64,000 nucleotides of DNA from Verrucomicrobiales bacterium (lineage in GTDB: Bacteria; Verrucomicrobiota; Verrucomicrobiia; Verrucomicrobiales; DEV007). The stretch is from positions 124,001 through 188,000 of the forward strand of contig JAEUHH010000014.1 in assembly GCA_016795505.1 (NCBI GenBank). The letters are read 5' to 3'. Numbering within the stretch: the stretch's first letter is position 1; every line of letters starts with the position of its first letter. Below are positions 8,381 to 17,448 of this stretch, in pieces. The notes below the pieces were generated by a model. It was not told where the DNA came from, searched no databases, and saw only the letters and a program-made list of their open reading frames with translations. The position numbers were made by a program, and so were the translations under genes.

Positions 8381-10372
8381 TTGGCAAAATCCGGGGTAAT
8401 CAGAGGCGCCGTCCGTCGCGCCCACGTCCCCGTGCCCCAGCCCAACTTTCGCCAAGCCACCTCTGCGATCGCCGCCTTTTGGCGGGGGCGCGTGGCGCGT
8501 CATGGCCGCGGGGGATGGTGGGTGCTGCTGGGCCTGGTCGCTGTGGTGCTGGCAGCGGTCGCCTATCTGATCGCGGCGGAATCGCCCTGGGACCGGGGTA
8601 TACCCGAAAAGCTGTCCGGTGAGCGGGAGCTTTCGATCCGGGACACCATCGTGGCCGGCTTGTGGCTCGGCGCGGCCATCAATGCAGTTCTCGGAGTGGG
8701 CTTGCTGGCCCTGGCGGGCTGGTGGGCGAAGCCACTGCCGGAGCGTCCGGCTTGGTCGGCAAAGGCAACGGGCACGGCTCTCCCGCCGCGGATCTTCTGG
8801 CTTTTCGTCCTGCTGGCGGTCGTGGCGGCGGCCTGGTTGCGGGCGCCGCGGCTGCATCACAGCTTTTGGAATGATGAGGAGCAGGCTTTTCGCAAATTCA
8901 CCTGGGGCGAGTACGAGCCGGAGCATGCCGGGTCGGACGCGCTTGTTTTTGACGAGGCGGGCTGGGACCGCGCGCTGTTTTACAGTGTCAATGGGAACAA
9001 TCATGTGGTGCACACGGTGGCGGCCAAGTTGTGCCACTCGGTCTGGCGGGCGGTGGTGCGGCCGGAGCCGGAGGTCTTCCGGGAATGGGTGATCCGCCTG
9101 GAGCCCTACATCAGCGGGCTGCTCACCATCGTGGTCCTGGCGCTGTGGCTGCGACGATCCGGCTTTCCGCTGGCCGGTGTGGCGGCGGCCTGCTTGCTGG
9201 CGGTGCATCCGTGGGTGCTGCGATATGCGGTCGAGGCGCGCGGCTACTCGGCGATGCTGTTGTGCATGGTGCTGGCTTTTCTGGCCGCGACGGAGGCGGT
9301 CGCGACCGGTCGCTGGCGCTGGTGGCTGGCCTATGGACTGTGCCAATGCCTCTACCTGCTGTGTTTCGCGGGAGCCGTCTATCTGGCGGTCGCGATGAAC
9401 GGGGCGCTGGCGGTGATGCTGCTGGTGCGCCGCGACCGGGCGGGTTTGGGGCGCTGGCTGGTCGTCAATGTGCTGGGGGCGATGGGATTTCTCCAGATCA
9501 TGACGGCCACGGTCCTCCGCATCTGGAGCTGGATCCAGGCGCCGCATGTGGATCCGTTTCCCATGGATCTGTCCTATCTCCGGGATTTCATCGGCCATCT
9601 CACTCTGGGCGTCCCGTGGTCCGGGCCCGAACCGGGTGCCCATGCCGGGATGGATGTCGCACAGCTTTCAGCCGCCAGTCCGCTCTGGGCTTGGGCGTTT
9701 CGCCTGGGGCTGCCCCTGCTGGCCTTGGCCGGCGGGGTTACGGCGTGGCGGAGGGCTCCGCAGTTGCGCCTGGCCCTTGGTGCCTTGGCCGCAGCCGCAG
9801 TGTTGATCTACGTCCACAACACGGTCAGCGATCTCGCGTTTTACGGCTGGTATGCCCTCTATCTGACCCTCGGCTGGGTGGTGGCGCTGGCTTTCGTCGT
9901 GGAAATCGGCGTCCTCCGGTCTGTCCGGTTCGGGCCGGCTCTCGCAGCGGTGCTGATGGTGTCCGGCATGACCTGGGTGGGATGGAAACCGCTCGCCACC
10001 CAGCGTGCCAATGACCGTCACCCGATGCGGCAGGCAGTGATCGCGGCCCGTGGAGAGGCGCCGGCCATCGATGTCCGCCACGCCGGTCTGATCACGGCGG
10101 CGGTTGGCTCGGGAGCGAATCAACTGCGCACCTATGATCCACGGGTGCTGTGGGTCAAAACCCCGGCCGATCTGGAAAAGGCGATCGGACAGGCCCGGGC
10201 GGCGTCGAAGCCCCTCTTCATCTACGTCTGCGGCCCCGGCCGTCTGCGGCATGATCACCCGGATCTGGCTGCCCGACTGGAGGACACCGGGCAGTTCGAA
10301 CCGGCTGGCGCTCTCCCCGGGCAGGAGGCATTCTGGAGCTTCCAATTGTATCGATGGAAGGGTGCCGAATGA
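8381..10372 (+). CDS. Polytopic GT39/ArnT-like membrane glycosyltransferase
   Basis: About 663 residues with roughly 11-13 hydrophobic segments. After the second long membrane stretch comes a loop reading LHHSFWNDEEQAF, which matches the acidic DE pair in the first periplasmic loop of PMT/ArnT-type (GT-C, GT39/GT83) lipid-linked sugar transferases. AVHPWVLRYAVEARGYS is also characteristic of that fold. Such enzymes move a sugar from polyprenyl phosphate to a protein, lipid or glycan outside the inner membrane; acceptor and sugar are unknown. TTG 8381 is the most upstream plausible start, and the true start may lie a few codons downstream. Divergent from metX. Confidence 0.75.
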   Translation: MAKSGVIRGAVRRAHVPVPQPNFRQATSAIAAFWRGRVARHGRGGWWVLLGLVAVVLAAVAYLIAAESPWDRGIPEKLSGERELSIRDTIVAGLWLGAAINAVLGVGLLALAGWWAKPLPERPAWSAKATGTALPPRIFWLFVLLAVVAAAWLRAPRLHHSFWNDEEQAFRKFTWGEYEPEHAGSDALVFDEAGWDRALFYSVNGNNHVVHTVAAKLCHSVWRAVVRPEPEVFREWVIRLEPYISGLLTIVVLALWLRRSGFPLAGVAAACLLAVHPWVLRYAVEARGYSAMLLCMVLAFLAATEAVATGRWRWWLAYGLCQCLYLLCFAGAVYLAVAMNGALAVMLLVRRDRAGLGRWLVVNVLGAMGFLQIMTATVLRIWSWIQAPHVDPFPMDLSYLRDFIGHLTLGVPWSGPEPGAHAGMDVAQLSAASPLWAWAFRLGLPLLALAGGVTAWRRAPQLRLALGALAAAAVLIYVHNTVSDLAFYGWYALYLTLGWVVALAFVVEIGVLRSVRFGPALAAVLMVSGMTWVGWKPLATQRANDRHPMRQAVIAARGEAPAIDVRHAGLITAAVGSGANQLRTYDPRVLWVKTPADLEKAIGQARAASKPLFIYVCGPGRLRHDHPDLAARLEDTGQFEPAGALPGQEAFWSFQLYRWKGAE

Positions 10373-10487
10373 GCTTGGAGCCATCGGGGTGGTGGTGTAT
10401 GATCGCCGTTGTTTTCCGAATCCCTTCCCGCGTGGAGACCCCATCTCTTGTCTGTTCGGCCTCCCGAAATTCACTTCGCCCCCTCAC

Positions 10488-11465
10488 ATGAACCGGGACA
10501 AATCCAATCTGCTCGCGTTGCTCGCCCTGCTCGCCGCCGTGGTGATCCTCGGCGTGTTCGGCATCAACAGCTATTTCAAATACCGGCTCGCGGTCGAGAC
10601 GAAAAACAGTGGCGCATCGGTGGCCGCTGAGGCGACCCCACCTGTTGCGGCCCCCCCGGCTCCACCCGAGGCTCCGGCGACTCCGGAGCCATCCGAGACG
10701 GATACGATCGCCACCCTGCCGCGCACCGTGCTGCCCCCGATCCCGCCGGAGATCCTCAATGCCAAGGCACCCGATGATCAGCCGGGTCGAGTGCCGTCGC
10801 CATCCCAGCCAACTGGGACGGCAGGCATGCCCTCGGCGCCAGCCGGCAGTCCCACCGCCGAGACCCTGCGACGGGAGGCCGAGCTGTACCAGGCCAAACT
10901 CGATCAGCTCCGCTCCGGAAAGCCGTCCAGTCCGCTCCCGTCCGCACCCCTGCCTCCGGCTGATGTCGTTGTCGCGCCTCCGGTCAGCCCGGTCGGCGAC
11001 ACGCCGGACAGCGCTCTCCGGGCGGCCATGAATCCCGCCGTGCCCATTCCCGCTACCGAGCCCGGCAACGATACGACCATCCCGCCGCCGCCCCTGCCAC
11101 CCCTCGTCGGACCAGTCGGAGATGCGCCCGCCCCCGCCGGGGCGCCGGGCGAGGCCCCGCCCGCCCAGACGGCGACCGAAGTGGCGGCCATGGCCGAGCA
11201 GGTGAGGCGGCAGCCAGCCATTGCCCAGGTCATCGCCTACAACAATGAGTTTGCCATCGTGGTCATCGATGGCGGGAAGAATCGCAACATCACCCCCGAA
11301 ATGCGCCTGGCCGTCCGGCGGGGCTCGGACATCGTCGGTTTCATCAAAGTGGTGGAGGTGGAGGATACCCAGTCGGTCGCCGAGCTGATGAGCAAGAACA
11401 AATTCAGCCCCACGGCCCGCAAGCCCGAAGCCGGCGACGATGTGATCGCCTTTAATCTTTTCTGA
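10488..11465 (+). CDS. Membrane-anchored Pro/Ala-rich protein with C-terminal beta domain
   Basis: 325 residues from ATG 10488 (MNRDKSNLLALLALLAAVV). One N-terminal membrane anchor (residues 7-30) is followed by about 200 residues rich in Pro, Ala, Thr and Gly and a short charged helix (ETLRREAELYQAKLDQLRS). A compact C-terminal domain starts near residue 235 (IAQVIAYNNEFAIVVIDGGKNRNITPEMRLAVRRGSD). It looks like a periplasmic spacer that carries a small beta-barrel. I do not recognise a named family; an envelope structural role is plausible. Longer upstream starts overlap the previous gene and lack a signal, so they were not used. Confidence 0.75.
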   Translation: MNRDKSNLLALLALLAAVVILGVFGINSYFKYRLAVETKNSGASVAAEATPPVAAPPAPPEAPATPEPSETDTIATLPRTVLPPIPPEILNAKAPDDQPGRVPSPSQPTGTAGMPSAPAGSPTAETLRREAELYQAKLDQLRSGKPSSPLPSAPLPPADVVVAPPVSPVGDTPDSALRAAMNPAVPIPATEPGNDTTIPPPPLPPLVGPVGDAPAPAGAPGEAPPAQTATEVAAMAEQVRRQPAIAQVIAYNNEFAIVVIDGGKNRNITPEMRLAVRRGSDIVGFIKVVEVEDTQSVAELMSKNKFSPTARKPEAGDDVIAFNLF

Positions 11466-11513
11466 GCCGTGACTGGCACGTGAGCGGCCGGCAAAGGAGC
11501 GCAGCCGAGCCTT

Positions 11514-11843
11514 TCAGGGCCGGTCTCCGCCGCAACAGCAGGGCTCGTCACCCGGCTCCACCGTGCGGATGGTCAGGTAAGTCATCGACGGGGTGAGATA
11601 GTCGATCTCGGCATGGCGAATGCCCGAGGGGATGAACACGGTCTCGCCCGGGCCCGCCACGATCGTCTGTCCGCCGAACCGGTACTCGGCCCGGCCTTCG
11701 AGGATGTAAAAGACTTCCTCCGCGGCATGCTCATGCTGGTAGGGCGGATGCGTCGCCGTGTCCGGGATCGAGGTGCGGTGGATGTGCAGATGGCGGGCGC
11801 CGTGGGCATGGCCGACGAGGGACTCGTAATGCAGCGTGGACAT
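11514..11843 (-). CDS. Small cupin-domain protein
   Basis: 109 residues forming one cupin barrel. Motif 1 is HPPYQHEHAAEEVFYILEGRAEYRFG, with two His and a Glu as metal ligands, and motif 2 is PGETVFIPSGIRHAEI with the last His. The C-terminus carries an unusual CCCGGD run. Single-domain cupins can be sensors, isomerases or dioxygenases; substrate unknown. A repeat element lies upstream between this gene and the membrane-protein gene. Confidence 0.85.
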   Translation of the reverse strand: MSTLHYESLVGHAHGARHLHIHRTSIPDTATHPPYQHEHAAEEVFYILEGRAEYRFGGQTIVAGPGETVFIPSGIRHAEIDYLTPSMTYLTIRTVEPGDEPCCCGGDRP

Positions 11844-11904
11844 GGCAAACGGGTGATGGGGCGTTCGCAGGCGAAGAGTTCGTCGCGGCAGGCCGGGAGG
11901 TTGA

Positions 11905-11953
11905 CGATGAGACCCTGTTCGATCGGAGATCCAACCCTGTCTGATCGGAAACC
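11905..11953. repeat. Double-palindrome GATC repeat, copy 2
   Basis: Contains two direct cores (GACCCTGTTCGATCGG and AACCCTGTCTGATCGG). GATC-type tetramers start at 11906 (GATG), 11921, 11928 and 11943, again spaced 15-7-15. The outer inverted repeat is more degenerate than in copy 1. Intergenic, between the start of the cupin gene and the end of the membrane-protein gene. Confidence 0.85.
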
Positions 11954-11960
11954 AACCGGC

Positions 11961-12605
11961 TCAGGGAGTGATCCCGCCGATCGGTCTGACCTCCCGCAGG
12001 GTGGCGGTGGCCGGGGCGGTCGACTGGGTGGCGATAGTGGCGGCGCGGGTTTCCGTCTTCGGCGCCTGGACAGGCTCGGCGCGGATTTTTTCCTTCACCG
12101 GGGCCTCGTTCTGTTTGAGGTTCGGGTGGTAGGCGAGGGAGTCCTGATAGTGCATCCAGAGACTGTACTGGATGCCGTGCAGAGAAAAGGCCACGCAACC
12201 CAGAGCCAGCCCCATGCCGAGCCGGTTGCGGCGCGGACCGACGAGGATGGCTGCTCCGGCGATGCCGGCGAGGGCGAGGAAGATCCAGCGGTGCTCGAGG
12301 CGATCGGTGGTGTGGTTGGTGAACTGTTTGGCTCGGGTGCCGTAGTTCGCGGCGAGAATTTTCTCGATCCGCGGCTGGGCGGTCTGACGCGCCTCAAGGT
12401 AGGGCCACACGGAAAGGGCGGAGACGAGGACGACGATCAGCGCGGCGACCTGGAGCTTCTCGTTGTTCAGGAACCACGTGATGATGAGTCCGAGCAGGCC
12501 AAAGGCGACCCCCCAGATCTGGAGGGGCTCGAGGACGAGGAAGAGGTACTCGGGATCCTGCAGCGCGGCGGCGATCCGGTCGAGATGGTCGAAGAATTCT
12601 TTCAT
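11961..12605 (-). CDS. Predicted inner-membrane protein of unknown function
   Basis: 214 residues. It has hydrophobic segments at about 22-45, 52-70, 108-125 and 130-150, and a Thr/Ala-rich C-terminal tail (APKTETRAATIATQSTAPAT). No catalytic motif was recognised. It starts 8 bases after the ruvB stop on the same strand and is likely co-transcribed with it. A C-terminal proline- or threonine-rich tail outside the membrane is common in proteins of this phylum and says little about function. Confidence 0.75.
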   Translation of the reverse strand: MKEFFDHLDRIAAALQDPEYLFLVLEPLQIWGVAFGLLGLIITWFLNNEKLQVAALIVVLVSALSVWPYLEARQTAQPRIEKILAANYGTRAKQFTNHTTDRLEHRWIFLALAGIAGAAILVGPRRNRLGMGLALGCVAFSLHGIQYSLWMHYQDSLAYHPNLKQNEAPVKEKIRAEPVQAPKTETRAATIATQSTAPATATLREVRPIGGITP

Positions 12606-12613
12606 GACGGTCT

Positions 12614-13711
12614 CTAGAAGAGTTCGGTTTGCAGGTCTTTGGGGATCGCGGCTCCCAGCTTGCGGAAGGCGACGGGCATGGCCACCCGGCCACGGGGAGT
12701 GCGCTTGAGATATCCCTGGAGGATCAGGTAGGGCTCGTAGACGTCCTCGATGGTGGACTCGTCCTCGCCGACGGCGACCGCCAGCGAACCAACGCCCACA
12801 GGACCGCCGCCGAATTTGTAAACGAGAGCCTCGAGGATGCGTTTGTCCATCTCGTCGAGCCCATCCTGGTCGATGTCGAGCATGTGGAGGGCCTCGTCTG
12901 CGACCGGCTGGCTGATCTCGTTGTTGGCGCGGACCTGGGCGAAGTCGCGCACCCAGCGAAGGAGGTTGTTCGCGATGCGGGGCGTGCCGCGGGATCTGGA
13001 GGCGATCTCCATGGCGCCAGACTCAAGGATGGGCACGTGAAGGATGCCGGCCGATCGGGTGATGATGGTGACCAGTTCCCGGGCCGTGTAGTAGTCGAGA
13101 CGGTTCGTCATGCCGAAACGAGACCGCAGCGGGGCGGTCAGCATGCCGGCGCGGGTGGTGGCGCCGACGAGGGTGAACTTCGGCAGGGTGAGGGTGATGG
13201 AGCGGGCATTCGGCCCCTGATCGATGATGATGTCGAGTTTGTAGTCCTCCATCGCGGGGTAGAGGTATTCCTCGATGGCGGGGTGGAGACGATGGATCTC
13301 GTCGATGAAGAGAAAATCGCCGTATTGGAGATTGGTGAGGATGCCGGCGAGGTCCCCGGCCTTTTCGATCTGGGGGCCGCTGGTGCAGTGAATCTGGCTT
13401 CCGAAGGCTTGGGAAAGAATGTGGGCGAGCGTCGTTTTCCCCAATCCGGGCGGGCCGCAAAGGAGGACGTGATCGAGGGCATCGCCTCGTTGTTTGGCGG
13501 CTTCGACCATGAGCATGAGACGCTCCTTGACCTTGGCCTGGCCGCAAAACTCCGAAAAGTCCGGCGGCCGCAGGGAAGCGTCGAACTCGTTCTTGGGCGC
13601 TCGGGCCGCCTCGTTGTGATAGGGGTCGCTCACGGCTTCCGTGCCGGCGGCGCCGATCGGAATCTGGCTGCCATCCTCCCGCCGGGCGGAACGGTCCGGT
13701 CCGGTCGGCAC
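12614..13711 (-). CDS. ruvB: Holliday junction branch migration ATPase RuvB
   Basis: 365 residues, longer than the usual 335-350 because of a polar N-terminal extension of about 40 residues. Walker [10 protein letters not shown] is at 86-94, Walker [10 protein letters not shown] follows, sensor 1 is GATTRAG, and the C-terminal winged helix contains [14 protein letters not shown] and [17 protein letters not shown]. RuvB hexamers drive branch migration with RuvA in recombinational repair; neither ruvA nor ruvC is in the window. The first ATG was taken, but an internal GTG start (VSDPYHNE) would remove much of the extension. Confidence 0.96.
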   Translation of the reverse strand: MPTGPDRSARREDGSQIPIGAAGTEAVSDPYHNEAARAPKNEFDASLRPPDFSEFCGQAKVKERLMLMVEAAKQRGDALDHVLLCGPPGLGKTTLAHILSQAFGSQIHCTSGPQIEKAGDLAGILTNLQYGDFLFIDEIHRLHPAIEEYLYPAMEDYKLDIIIDQGPNARSITLTLPKFTLVGATTRAGMLTAPLRSRFGMTNRLDYYTARELVTIITRSAGILHVPILESGAMEIASRSRGTPRIANNLLRWVRDFAQVRANNEISQPVADEALHMLDIDQDGLDEMDKRILEALVYKFGGGPVGVGSLAVAVGEDESTIEDVYEPYLILQGYLKRTPRGRVAMPVAFRKLGAAIPKDLQTELF

Positions 13712-13929
13712 GGCGAATGCTTGAGGGGAGGGGGAAAGGGCGACAGTTTCCGGAGCGGGCGAACCGGTCCAAAATTAGTTTCCAAATCTAAACAAATTTT
13801 ATGGAAAGTCGAATTTTCTTTCGTATTATGGGCGCCAAGTTTGGGCCAAAGGGCTGCGCGCGGGATGGAGTCCTCCAGTCACGTGTTTCTGTTCCGGCCA
13901 TTCAGGCAAACGAGTTGCAAATTTCAGAC

Positions 13930-13960
13930 TTGACGCGACCGTAGTTTTTTCCGATTAGAT
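13930..13960 (+). promoter_or_regulatory. Candidate sigma-70 promoter for bamA in the 13712-14030 spacer
   Basis: The 319-bp gap between ruvB and bamA is AT-rich at 13770-13830, unlike its surroundings. TTGACG at 13930-13935 is followed after 17 bases by GATTAG, or after 19 bases by TTAGAT (13955-13960), a weak -10. Another -10-like TATTAT lies at 13824-13829 without a good -35. The -35 is good and the -10 poor, so confidence is modest. Confidence 0.4.
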
Positions 13961-14030
13961 GGGCTTTCCTCGGGAGGGAATCACGCCCGCCTTGGATGAC
14001 CCGAATCACTTTCACACAGACGAATTTCGC

Positions 14031-16427
14031 ATGAATCGATCCATTTTCTGGCAGCGCCTCGGGCGCCACTTCTGCGGTGCCGTGGCAGCCATGACGTTCA
14101 TCGGGGGGCTCCCTCTGGTTCAGGCCCAAAACGGGAAAGTCGTCAAACAGATCGAGGTGGAGTACGTCGGAGACGCTTCAGTCTCGAAGGACCGTGTGCT
14201 GGCAAGCATGGGCACGAAGGTCGGCGACGTGCTTTCTCCGGCGAAGATCGACGAGGACATCAAGAATCTCTACGCGAGTGGTGACTTCGAAAACATCCGC
14301 GTGTTGTCCAAGGAAGTCGGCGGCGGCGTGGCTCTGAAGCTGGTCGTCCAGACTCGTGCCTTGCTCGGCGGCGTCCAATTTGCCGGAAACTCGGTTTTTG
14401 ACACGGACAAATTGACCAAGGAAGCCGATCTCCGGGTCAACAAGCCGATCGATGAGGCGAAGATTCGCGAAGGTCGTGAGTCGATCCTCGACATGTATCG
14501 CAAGCGGGGTTTCCCGGAGGCTTCGGTCAATTATCAGGTGTCGGCACCGGATCGTCAGGGCTACTCCACGGTCACTTTCTCCATCGACGAGGGCGGCCAG
14601 GCCAAATTGCGGGAGGTCACCTTCGTGGGGAACTCGGTTTTCACGTCCGCTGAGCTGAAGAAGGTCATGGAGCAGCGCCCCAAGAGCCTGCTCAATCCCT
14701 TCGCCAAGCAGGCCCGCATTGATGACAGCACGCTGAGCGCAGACATCCGGGCGATCGAGGATCACTATCAGAACAATGGTTACATTGGTGCGCATGTGCA
14801 GAATGTCAGCCGCATCCGGGCTGAAGACGGTCAGCATGTCGATCTGGTGATCACCATCAACGAGGGCGAGCCTTACACGGTCGGAAACGTCTCGGTGAGC
14901 GGTGCGCGGTCGGTCTCGCTGGACTCTGACATTCTTCCCTACCTCCAGACGAAGTCGGGCGACTACTACTCTGGCGAGAAGCTGAAGACGGATATCGCCC
15001 TGATCGAGAGCCAGTATGGCTTGAAGGGTTACGCGGACGCGCAGGTCACGCCCAAGCTCGATCCGGCGGGTCCGACGGCCGTTTCGGTCAATTTCATCGT
15101 CACCGAGGGGCGCTCCTTCAATGTGGGGCAAATCACCATCGAGGGAAATACGAAGACGAAGGACCACGTGATCCGTCGCGAGTTGGCGATCAAGCCGGGC
15201 GATCCGTTCAACAAGGAATTGGTGGACGCCAGCCGCCGTCGTCTGATGAACCTCAACTACTTCGCCACGGTCGATGTGATGCCGGTCGATACGTCATACG
15301 ATCTGGAGAAGGACCTCATCATCAACGTGACGGAGAAGCCGACCGGCACGATCAATTTCGGTGCCGGCTTCAGTTCGATCGATGACTTGGTCGGCTTCAT
15401 GGAGATCTCGCAGACCAACTTCGACGTTGGCAACTGGCCGTCGATGACCGGTGGTGGTCAGCGCTTCCGTCTGGGTGTGCGTGTCGGCACCAAGCGGCGC
15501 GACTTGAGTGTCGCCCTGACCGAGCCGTGGTTCATGGGCATGCGTCTTGCGCTGACTGGTGAGTTGTTCTATCGCGACCTGCTGTTCCTCAGCGACTACT
15601 ACGACCAGACCAATTACGGTGGCGCCCTCTCGCTCCGGAAGCCGATCAGCGACTTCATTTACGCGCAGATCGGTCTCCGTCCGCAGATGGTCGAGATCTC
15701 TGTGGATGGCGAAGCCAGCGAGCGTGAACTGGAGCGTTCCGGCTACTATGGTTGGAATCGTTTCAACACCATCCCGCCGAAGCTGGGTGGAGCCAGCCCG
15801 GAACTGAAGTCGGAGGAGGGTGAGTTCTTCTACAATCCTATTGAAGCCGACTTGGTTTACGATTCGCGCGACAACCTGTTCCTGCCCCGCGAGGGCAACC
15901 GGGTGAGCCTCGGTGTGGAAGCCGGTGTCGGTGGCGATGTGGGAGCGGCCAAGTTCAGTGCCACGGGATCGCACCACATGAAGATGCCCGACTTTGGCTT
16001 TGTTCTCGGCAACGACCCGATCCTCAACGTGAACGGTCGTTGGGCGACGGTGAGCGATGCGGACCACATCTTCGTGCGTGAGTTCCTCGGCGGTGCGAAC
16101 AATCTACGTGGCTTTGACTATCGCGATGTCGGTCCGAAGGACCAGAACGGCGAGCCTCTCGGTGGTGACGAGTCCTGGTACGCGTCGGCAGAGTACACCT
16201 TCCTGATCGTCGACAAGATCCGTGGCGCCGCCTTCTACGATGTTGGTGAAGTCTCCGGCGGCCCCGGCAAGTTCGGTGGTGGCATGAATTCCAACTGGGG
16301 CTTCGGCGTCCGCCTGTTCATGCTCGGCGACGCCCCGATCCGGTTGGATTACGGTATTCCGATCCAGACCGACCTGTTCAACGACGACTCGGGCCGGTTC
16401 AACTTCACGATCGGCTACCAGTTCTGA
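14031..16427 (+). CDS. bamA: Outer membrane protein assembly factor BamA
   Basis: 798 residues from ATG 14031, which is followed by a signal peptide ending near LVQAQN. Five POTRA-type repeats occupy about residues 28-435 (each with the pattern KIDEDIKNLYASGDFENIRV or equivalents), followed by the Omp85/Surface_Ag barrel to the end. The barrel holds the conserved EFLGGANNLRGFDYR, corresponding to the VRGF motif of lid loop 6. The last residue is Phe (IGYQF), as expected for a BAM beta-signal. BamA inserts beta-barrel proteins into the outer membrane. It precedes ompH and lpxD, the common bamA-skp-lpxD order. An ATG at 13959 in the same frame would put 24 extra residues before the signal peptide and was rejected. 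Confidence 0.97.
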   Translation: MNRSIFWQRLGRHFCGAVAAMTFIGGLPLVQAQNGKVVKQIEVEYVGDASVSKDRVLASMGTKVGDVLSPAKIDEDIKNLYASGDFENIRVLSKEVGGGVALKLVVQTRALLGGVQFAGNSVFDTDKLTKEADLRVNKPIDEAKIREGRESILDMYRKRGFPEASVNYQVSAPDRQGYSTVTFSIDEGGQAKLREVTFVGNSVFTSAELKKVMEQRPKSLLNPFAKQARIDDSTLSADIRAIEDHYQNNGYIGAHVQNVSRIRAEDGQHVDLVITINEGEPYTVGNVSVSGARSVSLDSDILPYLQTKSGDYYSGEKLKTDIALIESQYGLKGYADAQVTPKLDPAGPTAVSVNFIVTEGRSFNVGQITIEGNTKTKDHVIRRELAIKPGDPFNKELVDASRRRLMNLNYFATVDVMPVDTSYDLEKDLIINVTEKPTGTINFGAGFSSIDDLVGFMEISQTNFDVGNWPSMTGGGQRFRLGVRVGTKRRDLSVALTEPWFMGMRLALTGELFYRDLLFLSDYYDQTNYGGALSLRKPISDFIYAQIGLRPQMVEISVDGEASERELERSGYYGWNRFNTIPPKLGGASPELKSEEGEFFYNPIEADLVYDSRDNLFLPREGNRVSLGVEAGVGGDVGAAKFSATGSHHMKMPDFGFVLGNDPILNVNGRWATVSDADHIFVREFLGGANNLRGFDYRDVGPKDQNGEPLGGDESWYASAEYTFLIVDKIRGAAFYDVGEVSGGPGKFGGGMNSNWGFGVRLFMLGDAPIRLDYGIPIQTDLFNDDSGRFNFTIGYQF

Positions 16428-16458
16428 TTTCCGGAAGTTCTGGTTCTCCTTTCGCAAC

Positions 16459-16491
16459 AAGCCGGCGGGAAACTGCCGGCTTTTTGTTTTT
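16459..16491 (+). terminator. Rho-independent terminator after bamA
   Basis: An 8-bp stem AAGCCGGC / GCCGGCTT with the loop GGGAAACT is followed by TTTGTTTTT. It starts 32 bases after the bamA stop and precedes ompH by more than 200 bases, so the cluster is at least partly uncoupled. The remaining 16492-16718 holds no clear promoter. Confidence 0.85.
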
Positions 16492-16718
16492 GGTTCCGTA
16501 TACGTCACAGAGGCGGTGGCTGGCGAAAAGGATACGGGGCCGGCGGGAAGATTTCTCTAAGGGATTGCGCCGGTTAAGCGTTTGCGTTTCAGCGGAATTC
16601 TGCTTTCTTGCGACCCTCCCGAAGGGACTGCCAGCCAGACGAATTCTTCGCCCGCCAAACCCCACAACGGCGTCATTCGGAACACACTCACAACACTTCT
16701 CCCACTCCAATCGATTCA

Positions 16719-17348
16719 ATGAAGCGTTCATTCTTTTCCACAATTCTGTCGCTCGGCCTGTTGCTGGGTGGCGCCTCATCGCAGATGGCCTCTGCTCAGG
16801 GCATCAACATCGGCGTGGTGGACATGCAGGAGTGTCTGAACCAGTTCTACAAAACGAAGCTGGAAGTTGAGCAGGTCAATGCGATCGCCAAGGAGAAGCA
16901 GACCGAGATCGATGCCAAGCGGGCCGACTATGAGGCGCTGACCAAGAAGCTGACCGATCTCGACAAGCGCGCCCGCGACACGGCTCTGGGTAACGAGCAG
17001 CGCCAGGCCGCCGTGAACGAATTGCAGGCGATCATGCAGGAACGAATGGCGAAGGGTCGCGAGATTGATGAGGCGCAACGCCGGGCCCAGCAGGAGATTG
17101 TCGACGCCCGTCAGAAGATGGAGCAGACGCTGGTCGCCGATATCCGGGTGGTGGTCGATGCCCAGGCTGCGGCGAGTGGCTTGGATCTGGTGTTTGACAA
17201 ATCCTTCCTTCCCAAGGCCAACAAGGTGATCCTGGTGACCAGTGCGAAGGTGCCCGATTTGACCGGCAGTATCATTGCCGAGTTGAACAAGAATGCTCCG
17301 GCCGGAGCGGTGAGCGATCCACCGGCAGCTCCGAAGGGCGGGAACTGA
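16719..17348 (+). CDS. OmpH/Skp-family periplasmic chaperone
   Basis: 209 residues. The signal peptide MKRSFFSTILSLGLLLGGASS ends near MASAQG; INIGVVDMQECLNQF is the family start. A long charged helical region (about 45-150) gives the Skp coiled-coil tentacles, and LDLVFDKSFLPKANKVILVTSAKVPDLT is the C-terminal core of the family. Skp holds unfolded outer-membrane proteins on the way to BamA, in keeping with its position downstream of bamA. ATG 16719 is the start that gives the signal peptide. Confidence 0.92.
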   Translation: MKRSFFSTILSLGLLLGGASSQMASAQGINIGVVDMQECLNQFYKTKLEVEQVNAIAKEKQTEIDAKRADYEALTKKLTDLDKRARDTALGNEQRQAAVNELQAIMQERMAKGREIDEAQRRAQQEIVDARQKMEQTLVADIRVVVDAQAAASGLDLVFDKSFLPKANKVILVTSAKVPDLTGSIIAELNKNAPAGAVSDPPAAPKGGN

Positions 17349-17448
17349 GCCTTTCCTTCCGGAGGTTTGAGATTGCGGAGGCCGGGATGCGTTGGTTTCC
17401 CGGCTTTCACTTTTCGAGGTTCTTCATCTGTTCCGCCCATTTCCGCCA

